64,000 nucleotides of DNA, taken from NCBI RefSeq assembly GCF_900099765.1, contig NZ_FNDX01000028.1, positions 1 to 64,000 on the forward strand, written 5' to 3'. The translations under genes were made by a program, and so were the position numbers. The notes under the pieces are model-generated. The model was not told where the DNA came from. It saw only the letters and a list, made by a program, of their open reading frames with translations, and did no database searches. This document shows, in pieces, positions 32,123 through 41,156 of the stretch. The stretch's first letter is position 1. The number at the start of each line of letters is the position of its first letter. This DNA is from Paenibacillus typhae. Lineage in GTDB: Bacteria; Bacillota; Bacilli; Paenibacillales; Paenibacillaceae.

Positions 32123-33082
32123 CTACTTAAACCAGCCGCTCCGCCGGAACCAGAGGAACATGCTTCCCCCGAGTGCCAGCATCACCAGCAGAATGACCGG
32201 ATACCCGTATGTCCAGTCCAGCTCCGGCATGACCCGGAAGTTCATCCCGTAGATGCCGGCGATCAGCGTCAGCGGCATAAAGACAGTGGTGATAACGGTC
32301 AGCGTCTTCATAATCGAATTCATCCGGTTGGAGTTGAGCGAAATGTAGCTGTCCCGCAGATCGGCGGTCATTTCGCGGTCCACCTCGATCATGTCGGTCA
32401 GCTTCAGCAGATGGTCATGGATATCGCCGAAGTAGATCCGCTCCTCCCCGTTGCTCTGCACATGCTGGGAGTTGACGATCCGGTACATCAGGTCGCGCAT
32501 CGGTACAATGGTCCGCCGCAGCTTCAGCAGCCGCCCGCGCACCCGGAAGACCTGGCTCATCAGCTCCTCCACGGATTCTTTTTCACCCATGCCCTCCAAA
32601 TCTGCCAGCTCGTCCTCCAGATTGTACAGGCTCGGGAAATACCGGTCGACCAGCTTGTCCATCACCGTATAGGCCGCAGCCACCGGGCCTCCCGACCAGC
32701 CTTTGCGGCTGTGAATTTCCGCCTGTACCAGCTCCCAGGCTTCGTCCATTTCCGGCTTCTGCTGGTGGTGGTAGGATACGAGAAAGCCTGAACTCAGGAA
32801 CAGGTCCACCTCCTCCGCCTCCAGCGTCTGCTCATTGAGCGCATGCAGCACAAAAAACTGCACGTCCTCATAATAATCCAGCTTCGGCCGCTGCAGGGTG
32901 TGCATACAATCCTCAATCGCCAGGGGATGAAAGTGAAAATAGCTGTCCAGCAGCCTTGTCTCCTCAGGCGTCGGTGCATCAAAATCCGCCCAAATCCAGG
33001 CATAATCAGCCATTACAATGCCCTCAAGCGGCAGGCCGGTCAGCACCTCCCCCTGATGGGTTACCGCCAGTGTACGTATCAT
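32123..33082 (-). CDS. corA: CorA-family magnesium/divalent cation transporter
   Basis: 319 residues: a cytoplasmic alpha/beta domain, a long coiled stalk and two C-terminal membrane helices. The selectivity motif YGMNF is present at the end of the first helix (LTLIAGIYGMNF), followed by the MPELDWTYGYP loop. CorA forms homopentameric Mg2+ channels in the cytoplasmic membrane. It is a single gene on its strand, bordered by a convergent YqfQ-like gene. Confidence 0.92.
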   Translation of the reverse strand: MIRTLAVTHQGEVLTGLPLEGIVMADYAWIWADFDAPTPEETRLLDSYFHFHPLAIEDCMHTLQRPKLDYYEDVQFFVLHALNEQTLEAEEVDLFLSSGFLVSYHHQQKPEMDEAWELVQAEIHSRKGWSGGPVAAAYTVMDKLVDRYFPSLYNLEDELADLEGMGEKESVEELMSQVFRVRGRLLKLRRTIVPMRDLMYRIVNSQHVQSNGEERIYFGDIHDHLLKLTDMIEVDREMTADLRDSYISLNSNRMNSIMKTLTVITTVFMPLTLIAGIYGMNFRVMPELDWTYGYPVILLVMLALGGSMFLWFRRSGWFK

Positions 33083-33601
33083 GAATGAGACCTCCGTTTA
33101 CTCCTGCTTCCAAGTACTGCAGCGCTCTAATGCTACTATTGTACAGCATGAGACGGCCTGCGCCCAAATTACAGACTGCTATAGACTTTTCTGCACAAAA
33201 AAAAGAGCCCCAGAGCGCAGTTCAGCAGTTCAGGAAGCCTTATTTGGGTACATAGAGCCGCTACAACTCTGCACCCGGTGTAAAAGTTAGTTGTATGCGA
33301 GAAGTCCTATCAGCTAGTTGGATTTTCGCCACTTAATTTCCCTATTTCACGGCGTTTAGGACAATTAGATGGAAAAACGCCACCTATTTCGGGCCAATTA
33401 GAGCTGTGGTTGCGATTTTGGCGAAAATAAGTGGCGTTTTTGCAATTAGTTATCTGATTATGGGCTTGAACGGGAAATTAGATGGCAAATTTCCACTTAG
33501 TCTGATGATAGGGTGCACAATACAGCAATGTTACATATACAGCTGATCAAAAGCCTGCTCCTGTACACATCCACCTTATTCGCATACTTACCATCCGCTC
33601 C
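33083..33601. repeat. Spacer with dispersed short repeats (TCGCCACTTA type)
   Basis: Between 33310 and 33505 several related units occur in both orientations: TTTTCGCCACTTAATTT, AAAAACGCCACCTATTT, GAAAATAAGTGGCGTTTTT and CAAATTTCCACTTAG, separated by TTAGATGG or TTAGTT spacers. They can fold into alternative hairpins. This has the appearance of a genome-wide intergenic repeat family. No gene is present. Confidence 0.5.
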
Positions 33602-34504
33602 TCAACGCCCCAAGCCCTCCAGCAGCTCCAGGTGCAGCACCTGCAGGAACTTCTTGATGTTGACCTTTACCTTGCCGGAATCCCGGCCCAGCTCGATCTC
33701 CTTCATCTTCAGCCGGACCTCCTCGAAATCGAAATAGAGCGGCGCGTAGTGCTCAAACTTCGGATTGCCGTAATCGGTCAGGCCGATCGAAGCCAGGTTG
33801 GCCAGCCCCGCGGACAAGGCGCGGCGCAGCCGCTGCTCAATCGCCTTCACTTCCTTGGCAGCCTCTGCGGGTGAGGATTTGTAAGTGGCTGCGGCCATCT
33901 CGTACAGCTCTTTGAGCGGCGGAAGCGTGCGGTTATCCTCTCTGGCCGCCACCAGCTCCATCATCAGGATGATGTCACGGCTGCCGCCCTCGGAGATCAT
34001 GCCCATATTCATCAGAATCGGCTGGACAATCTCCTTCACGGTCCGTTTGTTCACCGCCGTCTGCGCCATGCCAAACTGCAATCCCTCCAGCTTGCCGAGG
34101 CTTGACTTGATCTCATCCAGATAGCGGTTGATCGCATAGCGCTCATTCACCTTATGCAGCACCGATTCAACCTCGATTTTGTTGATTGGCTTGCGGATGA
34201 AGAATTCGATGCCGCTGCGGTAGGCACGGCCGACCAAATCGCCGTTCTCGATCTGCGAGATCATCACGAACTTGGAGCGGCAGCCCTGGGCCTGCAGGGA
34301 ATCGATCGTCTCAATGCCGTCCTGATCCGGCATAAGCAGATCCATCAGCACGATGTCGGGACGCTCCTCCAGAATCAGGCGTACACCGTCCTGGCCGCCT
34401 TCGGCTGTGCCAACCACTTCTCCAAGCCCGCTGTCTTCGATAATATGCTGCAGCATTCTTCTGGCCGTTGCATCGTCATCCACAATACAAAACGATAATG
34501 GCAT
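33602..34504 (-). CDS. GlnL-like response regulator (YcbB domain)
   Basis: 300 residues. Receiver domain: FCIVDDDATARRML with acidic residues near 8-10, phosphorylatable Asp in DIVLMDLLMPDQDG, and KPIN with the conserved Lys near 105. The C-terminal YcbB-type domain (about 160-290, FMISEGGSRDIILM-like region) is the output module of Bacillus GlnL, which activates glutaminase and glutamine transport genes. AAGGAGG ends the upstream kinase gene 3 bp before this start, so kinase and regulator are coupled. It lies directly downstream of a glutamine-type ABC transporter. Confidence 0.85.
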   Translation of the reverse strand: MPLSFCIVDDDATARRMLQHIIEDSGLGEVVGTAEGGQDGVRLILEERPDIVLMDLLMPDQDGIETIDSLQAQGCRSKFVMISQIENGDLVGRAYRSGIEFFIRKPINKIEVESVLHKVNERYAINRYLDEIKSSLGKLEGLQFGMAQTAVNKRTVKEIVQPILMNMGMISEGGSRDIILMMELVAAREDNRTLPPLKELYEMAAATYKSSPAEAAKEVKAIEQRLRRALSAGLANLASIGLTDYGNPKFEHYAPLYFDFEEVRLKMKEIELGRDSGKVKVNIKKFLQVLHLELLEGLGR

Positions 34505-34507
34505 CCC

Positions 34508-35800
34508 CTACTCCTCCTTCCGCAGCCCGCTTGCCGGCAATTTAATCTGGAACCTGGCCCCTCCAAGCTCCGAGACTGGCTCAACGGTGATCTGCCCGGC
34601 GAATAAATCGACAATATCCTGCACATGCGACAGCCCGATTCCCGTAGCCGCCACGCCCTCCTGATCGAACTTGGTCGTAAAGCCCGGCTCGAACAGCAGC
34701 TCACGGTCACGGTCCTTAATGCCGCCGCCGCTGTCAGCCACGGTAAAGACGGTATAATCCCCTTCCTCATGCACATCCAGGGTGATGCTGCCTTTCCCTT
34801 TTATCACTTCAACCGCATTAGCTGTAAGATTACCAAGCAGAGTCAACAAGGGAGTATAGCTGGCGGTAGTATAGTCAGAGGTCATATTCAGCGTGAACTC
34901 AATCTGTTTGCCCAGCATTTCTGCGTATTTGGCATTGCTCTTCATAGTAAACTTCATAATGACAGACAGCGGAAGATCTCCGGTCACCTCACGGTCCACC
35001 AGCTTCACCAGCCCCGCCAGAATGCGCTGTGAATCCTTCTTCACTTCATGAATCTCCTGGGTGATGTCGAGCACCTGCCGGCTGTACGGCTGCAACGCTT
35101 CCTCGGCTTTAAAACTGCGGTACAGATCGTAACTGCTTAACGTAACACGCTCCAGGGTACCAATTGATTTTTCAAGATAAAAGACCTCACCGTACAGCCC
35201 TGAGCTGAAGCTCAGCATCTGCTCCATCCGCCGGTTCTGCTCGCGCTGCTTGATCCGCAGCTGGCTGACGGAGATACTGCTGTATACTCCGGTTGTAAAA
35301 TAGGTACGAATGACAGCGATCGCCATCAGAAATGTCCATTCATTCAGCCGGAAGGAGGCCGAGTCCAGCACAATCAGCCTGGTGAGCAGCTCCATTTCGT
35401 TCGACAGAAGATCAATTACGGCTGCAGCCCCGCCCAATACGAGCGGGTGGAACGTATCAATCCGGCTTTTGATCAGATTCATCAGCAATGCAAATACCAT
35501 ATAATAGACCATGGCCGAGAAATGGATGGTCAGGCTCTCAATAGCCGAAGCTCCGCCGCTTCCTATAGCATCCATCCCGGTGCGGAACAGCAGGACCACT
35601 ATTCCCGTGACAATCCCTGTCGTAATATAAGGCAGATGCCTCATTAAAAGCAAAAACAGCAGAAACGCGCTGCTGCCTAAGGCAATCCGGAAAACATCGC
35701 CGTCAAACGGATTGATTTTGAATTCTCCGGCTATCGCTGTACCAAAAGCTGCCATGAGTATCTGTACAGCTCTGTTTTTGAGTATAGATTGTCCCATCAT
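34508..35800 (-). CDS. GlnK-like sensor histidine kinase
   Basis: About 430 residues with 6-7 membrane segments in the first 200, a linker with coiled coil, and a C-terminal HATPase domain: TLLGNLTANAVEVIKG (N box), VADSGGGIKDRD (G1) and ATGIGLSHVQDIV (G2). The phospho-accepting His is in an atypical region, ITQEIHEVKKD, as in DcuS/CitA/GlnK-type kinases. The start is one of two adjacent ATGs (35800 or 35797) behind CAGGAG. With the following YcbB-domain regulator it matches Bacillus GlnK-GlnL, a glutamine-sensing pair; the ligand is inferred. Confidence 0.82.
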   Translation of the reverse strand: MMGQSILKNRAVQILMAAFGTAIAGEFKINPFDGDVFRIALGSSAFLLFLLLMRHLPYITTGIVTGIVVLLFRTGMDAIGSGGASAIESLTIHFSAMVYYMVFALLMNLIKSRIDTFHPLVLGGAAAVIDLLSNEMELLTRLIVLDSASFRLNEWTFLMAIAVIRTYFTTGVYSSISVSQLRIKQREQNRRMEQMLSFSSGLYGEVFYLEKSIGTLERVTLSSYDLYRSFKAEEALQPYSRQVLDITQEIHEVKKDSQRILAGLVKLVDREVTGDLPLSVIMKFTMKSNAKYAEMLGKQIEFTLNMTSDYTTASYTPLLTLLGNLTANAVEVIKGKGSITLDVHEEGDYTVFTVADSGGGIKDRDRELLFEPGFTTKFDQEGVAATGIGLSHVQDIVDLFAGQITVEPVSELGGARFQIKLPASGLRKEE

Positions 35801-35882
35801 CACTACTCCTGCTTATGATGTTGTCAACTATACTACCATAACCTTGATTTCTTTTATATACCTGACATACTTTTTCCGGAAA

Positions 35883-36533
35883 TTATGCTGTTTTATGCTC
35901 CAGCCGTTTGGAAATCAGCGACAGCAGGTAATTAACAACGAAATACATCAGAGCCACCATGATCAGAATCGGAATAGTAAAGCTCTCCTTCTGGCCCATA
36001 ACAATCTTCGCATTATGCATCAGCTCCGGCAGCGCGACGATCGTCGCCAGCGACGTATCCTTGAGCAGCGAGATGAACTGGCTGACCAGCGGCGGTACCA
36101 TATGCCGCAGCCCCTGCGGAAGCACGATATGCCACAGGGTCTGGAAGCTGCTGAGACCGGACGAGCGTGCGGCTTCAATCTGGCCTTTATCAACTGCGTT
36201 TAATCCCCCGCGCACAATCTCGGCAATCATCGCCGCTTCGAACACCGTAAGGGCGGCGATCGCGGCGGCGGTCAGCCCCATTTTGATCCCTACCTCCGGC
36301 AGCGCGAAGCGCACGAAGAATATGATCAGCAGCAGCGGCAGGTTACGGATGAGCTCCACCAGAAAGAACATGACCGGTGAGAGCACCGGAACCTCCGCAT
36401 AGCGGATTACACCGACAACTACCCCGATGACAAAGCTCAGAATAATCGACACAAACGCCACAATCAGCGTGATATACAGGCCGTCCATCAAAAATCCTAA
36501 ATTAGCGGGCGAAAATGCACCGGCAAAATCCAT
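35883..36533 (-). CDS. Amino-acid ABC transporter permease (GlnP-like)
   Basis: 216 residues, about five membrane helices, HisM-type. The EAA loop EAARSSGLSSFQTLWHIVLP contacts the ATPase. GAGGAGGG precedes ATG 36533. It is the fourth gene of a QHMP-order operon, 26 bp after the other permease, with which it probably forms a heterodimer. The substrate is assigned from synteny with glnQHMP. Confidence 0.88.
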   Translation of the reverse strand: MDFAGAFSPANLGFLMDGLYITLIVAFVSIILSFVIGVVVGVIRYAEVPVLSPVMFFLVELIRNLPLLLIIFFVRFALPEVGIKMGLTAAAIAALTVFEAAMIAEIVRGGLNAVDKGQIEAARSSGLSSFQTLWHIVLPQGLRHMVPPLVSQFISLLKDTSLATIVALPELMHNAKIVMGQKESFTIPILIMVALMYFVVNYLLSLISKRLEHKTA

Positions 36534-36559
36534 ACTATCCCTCCTCAGGTGCTTTCGTT

Positions 36560-37210
36560 CTAGTACTTACGCTGCAATCTTCGCTCCCATACCCGCACGC
36601 CATAGCTCAGCGGCACAGTGAGCACCAGATAGAATACCGCTACAAAAATATAAGTATCGAATGTGCGGTACGTCTCCGTGGAAATGCTGTCCGCGAAGTA
36701 CATCAGGTCAAATCCGGCGACAATTGTAAGTACGGACGAGTTTTTAATCAGGTTAATGAACTGGTTGCCCAGCGGCGGTATGACCAGCTTGATGGCCTGA
36801 GGCAGAATCACATTCGTCATGGTCTGGATATAGCTCAGGCCGGACGAACGTGCCGCCTCCATCTGGCCCTTGGGGACAGCCATAATACCGGCACGGATGG
36901 CTTCGGCAATGAATGCCGAGGTGTATACCGCGAGCCCGATAGTCCCTGCCGTGAAGCCGTCGAGTGTAAAGCCGAGCGCCGATGGCCCGTAATAGAACAC
37001 ATACACTACGAGCAGCAGCGGAATATTGCGCACAAACTCAACATACCCCGTTCCGAACCAGCGCAGCCCCTTGACCGGTGTGATTCGGAAGACGGCGATA
37101 ATGGCGCCGAGCACAAAGCTGCCGATCAGCGCCAGCACACTGGACAGCACAGTTCCCCAGAAGCCCTCCAGATACAGGCTGAAATAATCCGTTAATATCG
37201 AAAAATCCAT
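36560..37210 (-). CDS. Amino-acid ABC transporter permease (GlnM-like)
   Basis: 216 residues with five predicted membrane helices. The EAA loop EAARSSGLSYIQTMTNVILP is present, as is the family motif EFVRNIPLLLVVYVFYYG. ATG 37210 follows GGTGAG; upstream GTG codons at 37219 and 37213 are alternatives. Partner of the adjacent GlnP-like permease. Confidence 0.88.
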   Translation of the reverse strand: MDFSILTDYFSLYLEGFWGTVLSSVLALIGSFVLGAIIAVFRITPVKGLRWFGTGYVEFVRNIPLLLVVYVFYYGPSALGFTLDGFTAGTIGLAVYTSAFIAEAIRAGIMAVPKGQMEAARSSGLSYIQTMTNVILPQAIKLVIPPLGNQFINLIKNSSVLTIVAGFDLMYFADSISTETYRTFDTYIFVAVFYLVLTVPLSYGVRVWERRLQRKY

Positions 37211-37363
37211 CACTCTCACCTACCCTTGCCTGCAAAATAATAGTTAGTGCTTATCCGCTTCGTACCTGATCCCTCTCCCTTTTTACAAGAAGAAACGGCA
37301 GAGCCGTCCTTGTTCAGGCCGGGTACCGTTTCGCTGATTCCTATAGGCAGAACGCTCTCAGAC

Positions 37364-38218
37364 TTATTTCGCCGGAGCTTTACCGATCCACTTTGTATAA
37401 ATGGCATCATATTCGCCGTTAGCCTTCAGTTCAGCCAATGTATCATTAATGGCCTGAACAACATCGGAGTTCCCTTTTTGCACGGCAATGCCGTACGGCT
37501 CATCGGTGAACGGCTCGCCTACAACCTCGTAGCCGTCATCCTGGGCAGCCATCCCGTAGAGGATCGCATCATCCGTAGTCAGCGCATCTCCCTGGCCGGC
37601 TTTCAGGGCTGCGAATGCATCCTGGTAGTTATCGAATTCCAGCACGGTTACGCCCGGAACCTTCTCTTTAATATTCTTGATCGAAGTGGCGCCCTTGGAG
37701 CCGAGAATCTTTGTATCCTTCGTTACACTTTCAAGTCCGGTGATCGGGCTTCCCTTTTTAACCAGGAGGGACTGGCCGGCCTGGAAGTATACGTCGGAGA
37801 AGTCTACTTCCTTCTTGCGCTCTTCTGTGATGGTCATTGTAGCAACAACCATATCAATCTCGCCGTTGTTCAGCATCGGAATGCGAGTCTTGGACGTTAC
37901 TTCCTTTAGCTCAATCGCATTTTCGTCACCCAGGATGTGCCTCGCAATCGCCTTGGAAATATCGATATCGAAGCCTTCCACATTGCCGGAAGCAGGGTCT
38001 TTAAGCCCGAACAGCCGGGTATCGTACTTCACACCGACCAGCAGCTTGCCGCGTTCCTTGATTTTGGCGATTGCTGCGGAATCTGTGGATTCCCCGGCAG
38101 CATTGCCGCCCGCTGCAGCGGAATTTCCGGCGTTGTTGTTATTGCCGCAGCCGGCAATGACGAATAGTGCAGCAACCAGCAGCAGGCTTACCCATTTGAT
38201 GCTCTTGATCTTAATCAT
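37364..38218 (-). CDS. Glutamine/glutamate-type ABC transporter substrate-binding lipoprotein (GlnH-like)
   Basis: 284 residues. A lipoprotein signal peptide ends VIAGCGNNN (Cys at about 24), followed by a Gly/Ala/Asn linker and a SBP_bac_3 domain: GKLLVGVKYDTRLFG, GFDIDISKAIARHIL, and the ligand region TITEERKKEVDFSDVYF. It is held at the outer face of the membrane and delivers amino acid to the permeases. Residues resemble polar amino acid binders; glutamine or glutamate is inferred from the operon and the GlnKL-like system. Confidence 0.9.
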   Translation of the reverse strand: MIKIKSIKWVSLLLVAALFVIAGCGNNNNAGNSAAAGGNAAGESTDSAAIAKIKERGKLLVGVKYDTRLFGLKDPASGNVEGFDIDISKAIARHILGDENAIELKEVTSKTRIPMLNNGEIDMVVATMTITEERKKEVDFSDVYFQAGQSLLVKKGSPITGLESVTKDTKILGSKGATSIKNIKEKVPGVTVLEFDNYQDAFAALKAGQGDALTTDDAILYGMAAQDDGYEVVGEPFTDEPYGIAVQKGNSDVVQAINDTLAELKANGEYDAIYTKWIGKAPAK

Positions 38219-38249
38219 TTCTCTTCCTCCCCGTAATCTGTATATTTGG

Positions 38250-38978
38250 TTAATGGCTTAACACACGGCTGAGAAACGTGCGTGTCCGTTCTTCCTTGGG
38301 ACTAGCGAAGAATTCTGCGGGTGCCGCTTCCTCCACAATCTGCCCCTGATCCATAAAGATCACCCGGTCAGCAACCTCTTTGGCAAAGCCCATTTCATGT
38401 GTCACGACCACCATCGTCATTCCCTCGCGGGCCAGCGCACGCATAACATCCAGCACCTCGCCGACCATTTCCGGATCAAGCGCCGAGGTTGGCTCATCGA
38501 ACAGCATAATCTTCGGCTTCATCGCCAGCCCCCGGGCAATAGCGACGCGCTGCTGCTGTCCGCCGGACAGCTGGGACGGATACGATTGTGCCTTATCGGC
38601 AATCCCGACCTTCTCCAGATAATACATGGCCGTTTTCTCCGCTTCCGCCTTGGATTGGCCAAGTACCTTTACGGGTGCCAGGGTAATGTTGTCGATCACC
38701 TTTTTATGCGGATACAGATTGAAATGCTGGAACACCATCCCGATCTCCTTGCGCAGCTTGTTAATATCCGTCTTACGCTCATTTACCGTTATTCCGTCAA
38801 CAGTCAGTCCGCCGCTGGTTATCGTCTCCAGCCGGTTGATGCAGCGCAGCATCGTGCTTTTTCCGGACCCGGAAGGGCCGACTACAACGACTACTTCCCC
38901 CTCACTGACATGCAGGTCAATATTCTTAAGCACATGGAAATGCCCGTAATGCTTCTCTACCTGATGAAAATCAATCAA
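38250..38978 (-). CDS. Amino-acid ABC transporter ATP-binding protein (GlnQ-like)
   Basis: 242 residues, the normal length. Walker [11 protein letters not shown]-loop [11 protein letters not shown], signature [16 protein letters not shown], Walker [15 protein letters not shown] and H-loop VVTHEM are intact. I chose TTG 38978 because AAGGAGG lies 7 nt upstream; extending to 39023 adds 15 residues that contain this ribosome site. First gene of the Q-H-M-P operon, which is followed by the sensor kinase and regulator on the same strand. Confidence 0.92.
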   Translation of the reverse strand: MIDFHQVEKHYGHFHVLKNIDLHVSEGEVVVVVGPSGSGKSTMLRCINRLETITSGGLTVDGITVNERKTDINKLRKEIGMVFQHFNLYPHKKVIDNITLAPVKVLGQSKAEAEKTAMYYLEKVGIADKAQSYPSQLSGGQQQRVAIARGLAMKPKIMLFDEPTSALDPEMVGEVLDVMRALAREGMTMVVVTHEMGFAKEVADRVIFMDQGQIVEEAAPAEFFASPKEERTRTFLSRVLSH

Positions 38979-39023
38979 CGACAGTCCTCCTTTACAGGCT
39001 TCTAAAGTTACATGATTCTGCAA

Positions 39024-39328
39024 GCTGCTAATTGTCAGCTATGGTAACACTTAAAACACACCTTACTGCGAAGACTACCGAATCCTACATTATCCTACGA
39101 TTTACTGTAAAATTTCATGTCATTTTCTTTTCTGAAAGTGAGATATTTCATTTTCTTTTTGCCCCAATTAATGTTTTTTATCGAAATGATGTGACTTTTT
39201 GTGACCTTTTCTCTTGTAAAGCGAAAAAGACACCTCACGGTGTCTTCCCATTTACAAAAATATGTATAACAAAAAAAGATGTCAGCAGCCGTTCGTGGCC
39301 TCCATGACATCTTAAGCATCGTTCTATT
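39024..39328 (-). terminator. Two successive terminators after pit
   Basis: On the minus strand AGATGTCA...TGACATCTTTTTTTG (39267-39316) is a strong intrinsic terminator directly after pit. A second hairpin, AAGACACC/GGTGTCTT with TTTTT (39222-39250), follows. The rest, to 38979, is the leader of the glutamine operon, with no structured RNA recognised. Confidence 0.75.
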
Positions 39329-40318
39329 TTAGAAGAAAAGCTTGCAGATCAATCCGGCCAGCACTGCGCTGATCGGAATGGTAATAAACCAGGTAACGAT
39401 GATCCGTCCGGCAACTCCCCATTTAACGGCAGAGAAACGCTTGGCCGAACCTACGCCGAGAATCGCCGAGGTAATGGCATGCGTCGAGCTGACGGGCAGG
39501 TGCAGTAAAGTAGCGGTAAAAATAACGGATGCAGCAGACATGTCCGCTGCGAAGCCGTTGATCGGCTCGATCTTGAAAATCTTCGTCCCCATCGTCTTGA
39601 TGATCTTCCATCCGCCGATTGAGGTTCCGAGAGCCATCGAGGTTGCAGCTGCAATTTTTACCCACAGCGGCACTTCCATTGTATCCAGACGTCCCGAGGT
39701 GACCAGTGCAAACGTAATAATCCCCATCGCTTTCTGGGCATCATTCGTACCGTGTGTAAAGGATTGCAGGGCAGCTGTAATAACCTGCATCGAGCGGAAG
39801 CCTTTATTGACGGTATGCGGGCTGCGCTTGGCAAATACCCATTTCAGGATCGTCATTACAATATAACCGATCACAAAAGCAATCAGCGGGGAGAAAATAA
39901 GTCCCTCCACGATTTCAATGAAGCCGTTCCATTTAATATGATCCGAGCCGGCTCCGACATATACCGCACCGGCCAAAGCGCCGATCAGGGCATGGGAGGA
40001 GGAGGACGGAATCCCGAACCACCAGGTGACCAGATTCCAGATAATGGCTGCAATCAGGGTCGCAGCTACAATATCTATCCCGTTATCCAGCAGGGTCGGA
40101 TCGGTAATGCTTCCGCCGATTTTTTTGGCTACTCCTGTAAACATCAGCGCCCCGACAAAGTTCATGAGTGCTGCAAGGATGATAGCGGTACGCGGTTTAA
40201 GCGCGCGGGTCGAGACGGATGTGGCGATTGCGTTCGCTGTATCATGGAAGCCGTTGATAAAGTCAAAGGCCAGTGCAAGAAAGATAACAAAACCCAGCAT
40301 GAATAATGATGTTTCCAT
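39329..40318 (-). CDS. pit: Inorganic phosphate transporter, PiT family
   Basis: 329 residues, about ten membrane helices. The PiT signature is seen twice in inverted form: DFINGFHDTANAIATSVSTR near the N-terminus and FTHGTNDAQKAMGIITFAL in the second half. PiT proteins import phosphate as a metal-phosphate complex with protons. It follows the DUF47 gene by 13 bp, a standard pairing. Confidence 0.92.
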   Translation of the reverse strand: METSLFMLGFVIFLALAFDFINGFHDTANAIATSVSTRALKPRTAIILAALMNFVGALMFTGVAKKIGGSITDPTLLDNGIDIVAATLIAAIIWNLVTWWFGIPSSSSHALIGALAGAVYVGAGSDHIKWNGFIEIVEGLIFSPLIAFVIGYIVMTILKWVFAKRSPHTVNKGFRSMQVITAALQSFTHGTNDAQKAMGIITFALVTSGRLDTMEVPLWVKIAAATSMALGTSIGGWKIIKTMGTKIFKIEPINGFAADMSAASVIFTATLLHLPVSSTHAITSAILGVGSAKRFSAVKWGVAGRIIVTWFITIPISAVLAGLICKLFF

Positions 40319-40331
40319 ATCCTAGAGCCCC

Positions 40332-40949
40332 TTATGAGTTGCGCATGATGATCGATTCCAGCATGTTGGCTACGTCCTCGCATTTATCCGTAGTCGTCTC
40401 CAGCCGCTCATAGAGCTCTTTGCGCTTGATCAGCTCAATAGGGTCCTTGACCGTTTCGAAAAGATGTTTGGTGCAGATCCGCAGTACTTCATCACCCTGG
40501 TTCTCCAGGTCGTTCAGGCGGATGGTATATTCGCGAATCGCCAGCAGCTTCTTCTGGGAAAGCAAATGTACCGCTTTTTGAATCTCATAGGCAGACTGGC
40601 GGAGAATTTCGGCAAACTGCACGATATATTCATCAGCATCCAGCAGGTTATACATATAGAAACGTGAAGCAGAAGCCTCCAGACCGTCCATCACATCATC
40701 CATGCTGGTGATCAAATCCATAATATCGTCACGCTCAAGCGGAGTGATGAACGTCTTGTTCAGCTCCTTGATGACAGTGTGCGTGTAGGAGTCGCACTGG
40801 GATTCGTATTTCTTCATCACCGAAGCAAACGTATCGATATTTTCCCGGAGACTGCTGATGTTCTGAGCGAAGTAATCAGCTGACTGAACGATCGTATCCG
40901 CCATATTTTCCAATGTCTCAAAGAAAATATCCTTCTTTTTCAACTTCAT
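40332..40949 (-). CDS. DUF47 (PhoU-like) accessory protein of PiT transporter
   Basis: 205 residues, all helical, PhoU-like fold. EYDSQ-type acidic clusters are replaced by KYESQCDSY and NDLENQGDEVL, two symmetry-related metal-binding ExxxD motifs. DUF47 proteins are encoded with pit genes and are thought to modulate them. It is the first gene of the two-gene operon, and the spacer 40950-41156 holds its promoter. Confidence 0.9.
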   Translation of the reverse strand: MKLKKKDIFFETLENMADTIVQSADYFAQNISSLRENIDTFASVMKKYESQCDSYTHTVIKELNKTFITPLERDDIMDLITSMDDVMDGLEASASRFYMYNLLDADEYIVQFAEILRQSAYEIQKAVHLLSQKKLLAIREYTIRLNDLENQGDEVLRICTKHLFETVKDPIELIKRKELYERLETTTDKCEDVANMLESIIMRNS

Positions 40950-41156
40950 TTCCCTTAAACCCCTTTACATAAAATTGCCGTGAGAGTCCGGAATGCCATC
41001 CAAAATGTAAGCAGCATGAAAATGGATGACAACCCTTGTTATCTTATCATATCCGAACTGGGGATAGAAGAAAAAAAAGCGAACTTTTTTACGCTATATT
41101 AACATTTTCCTCGAACTCAGATGACATTTCCTTGAACCGTCATTTTTCGTTCACAT

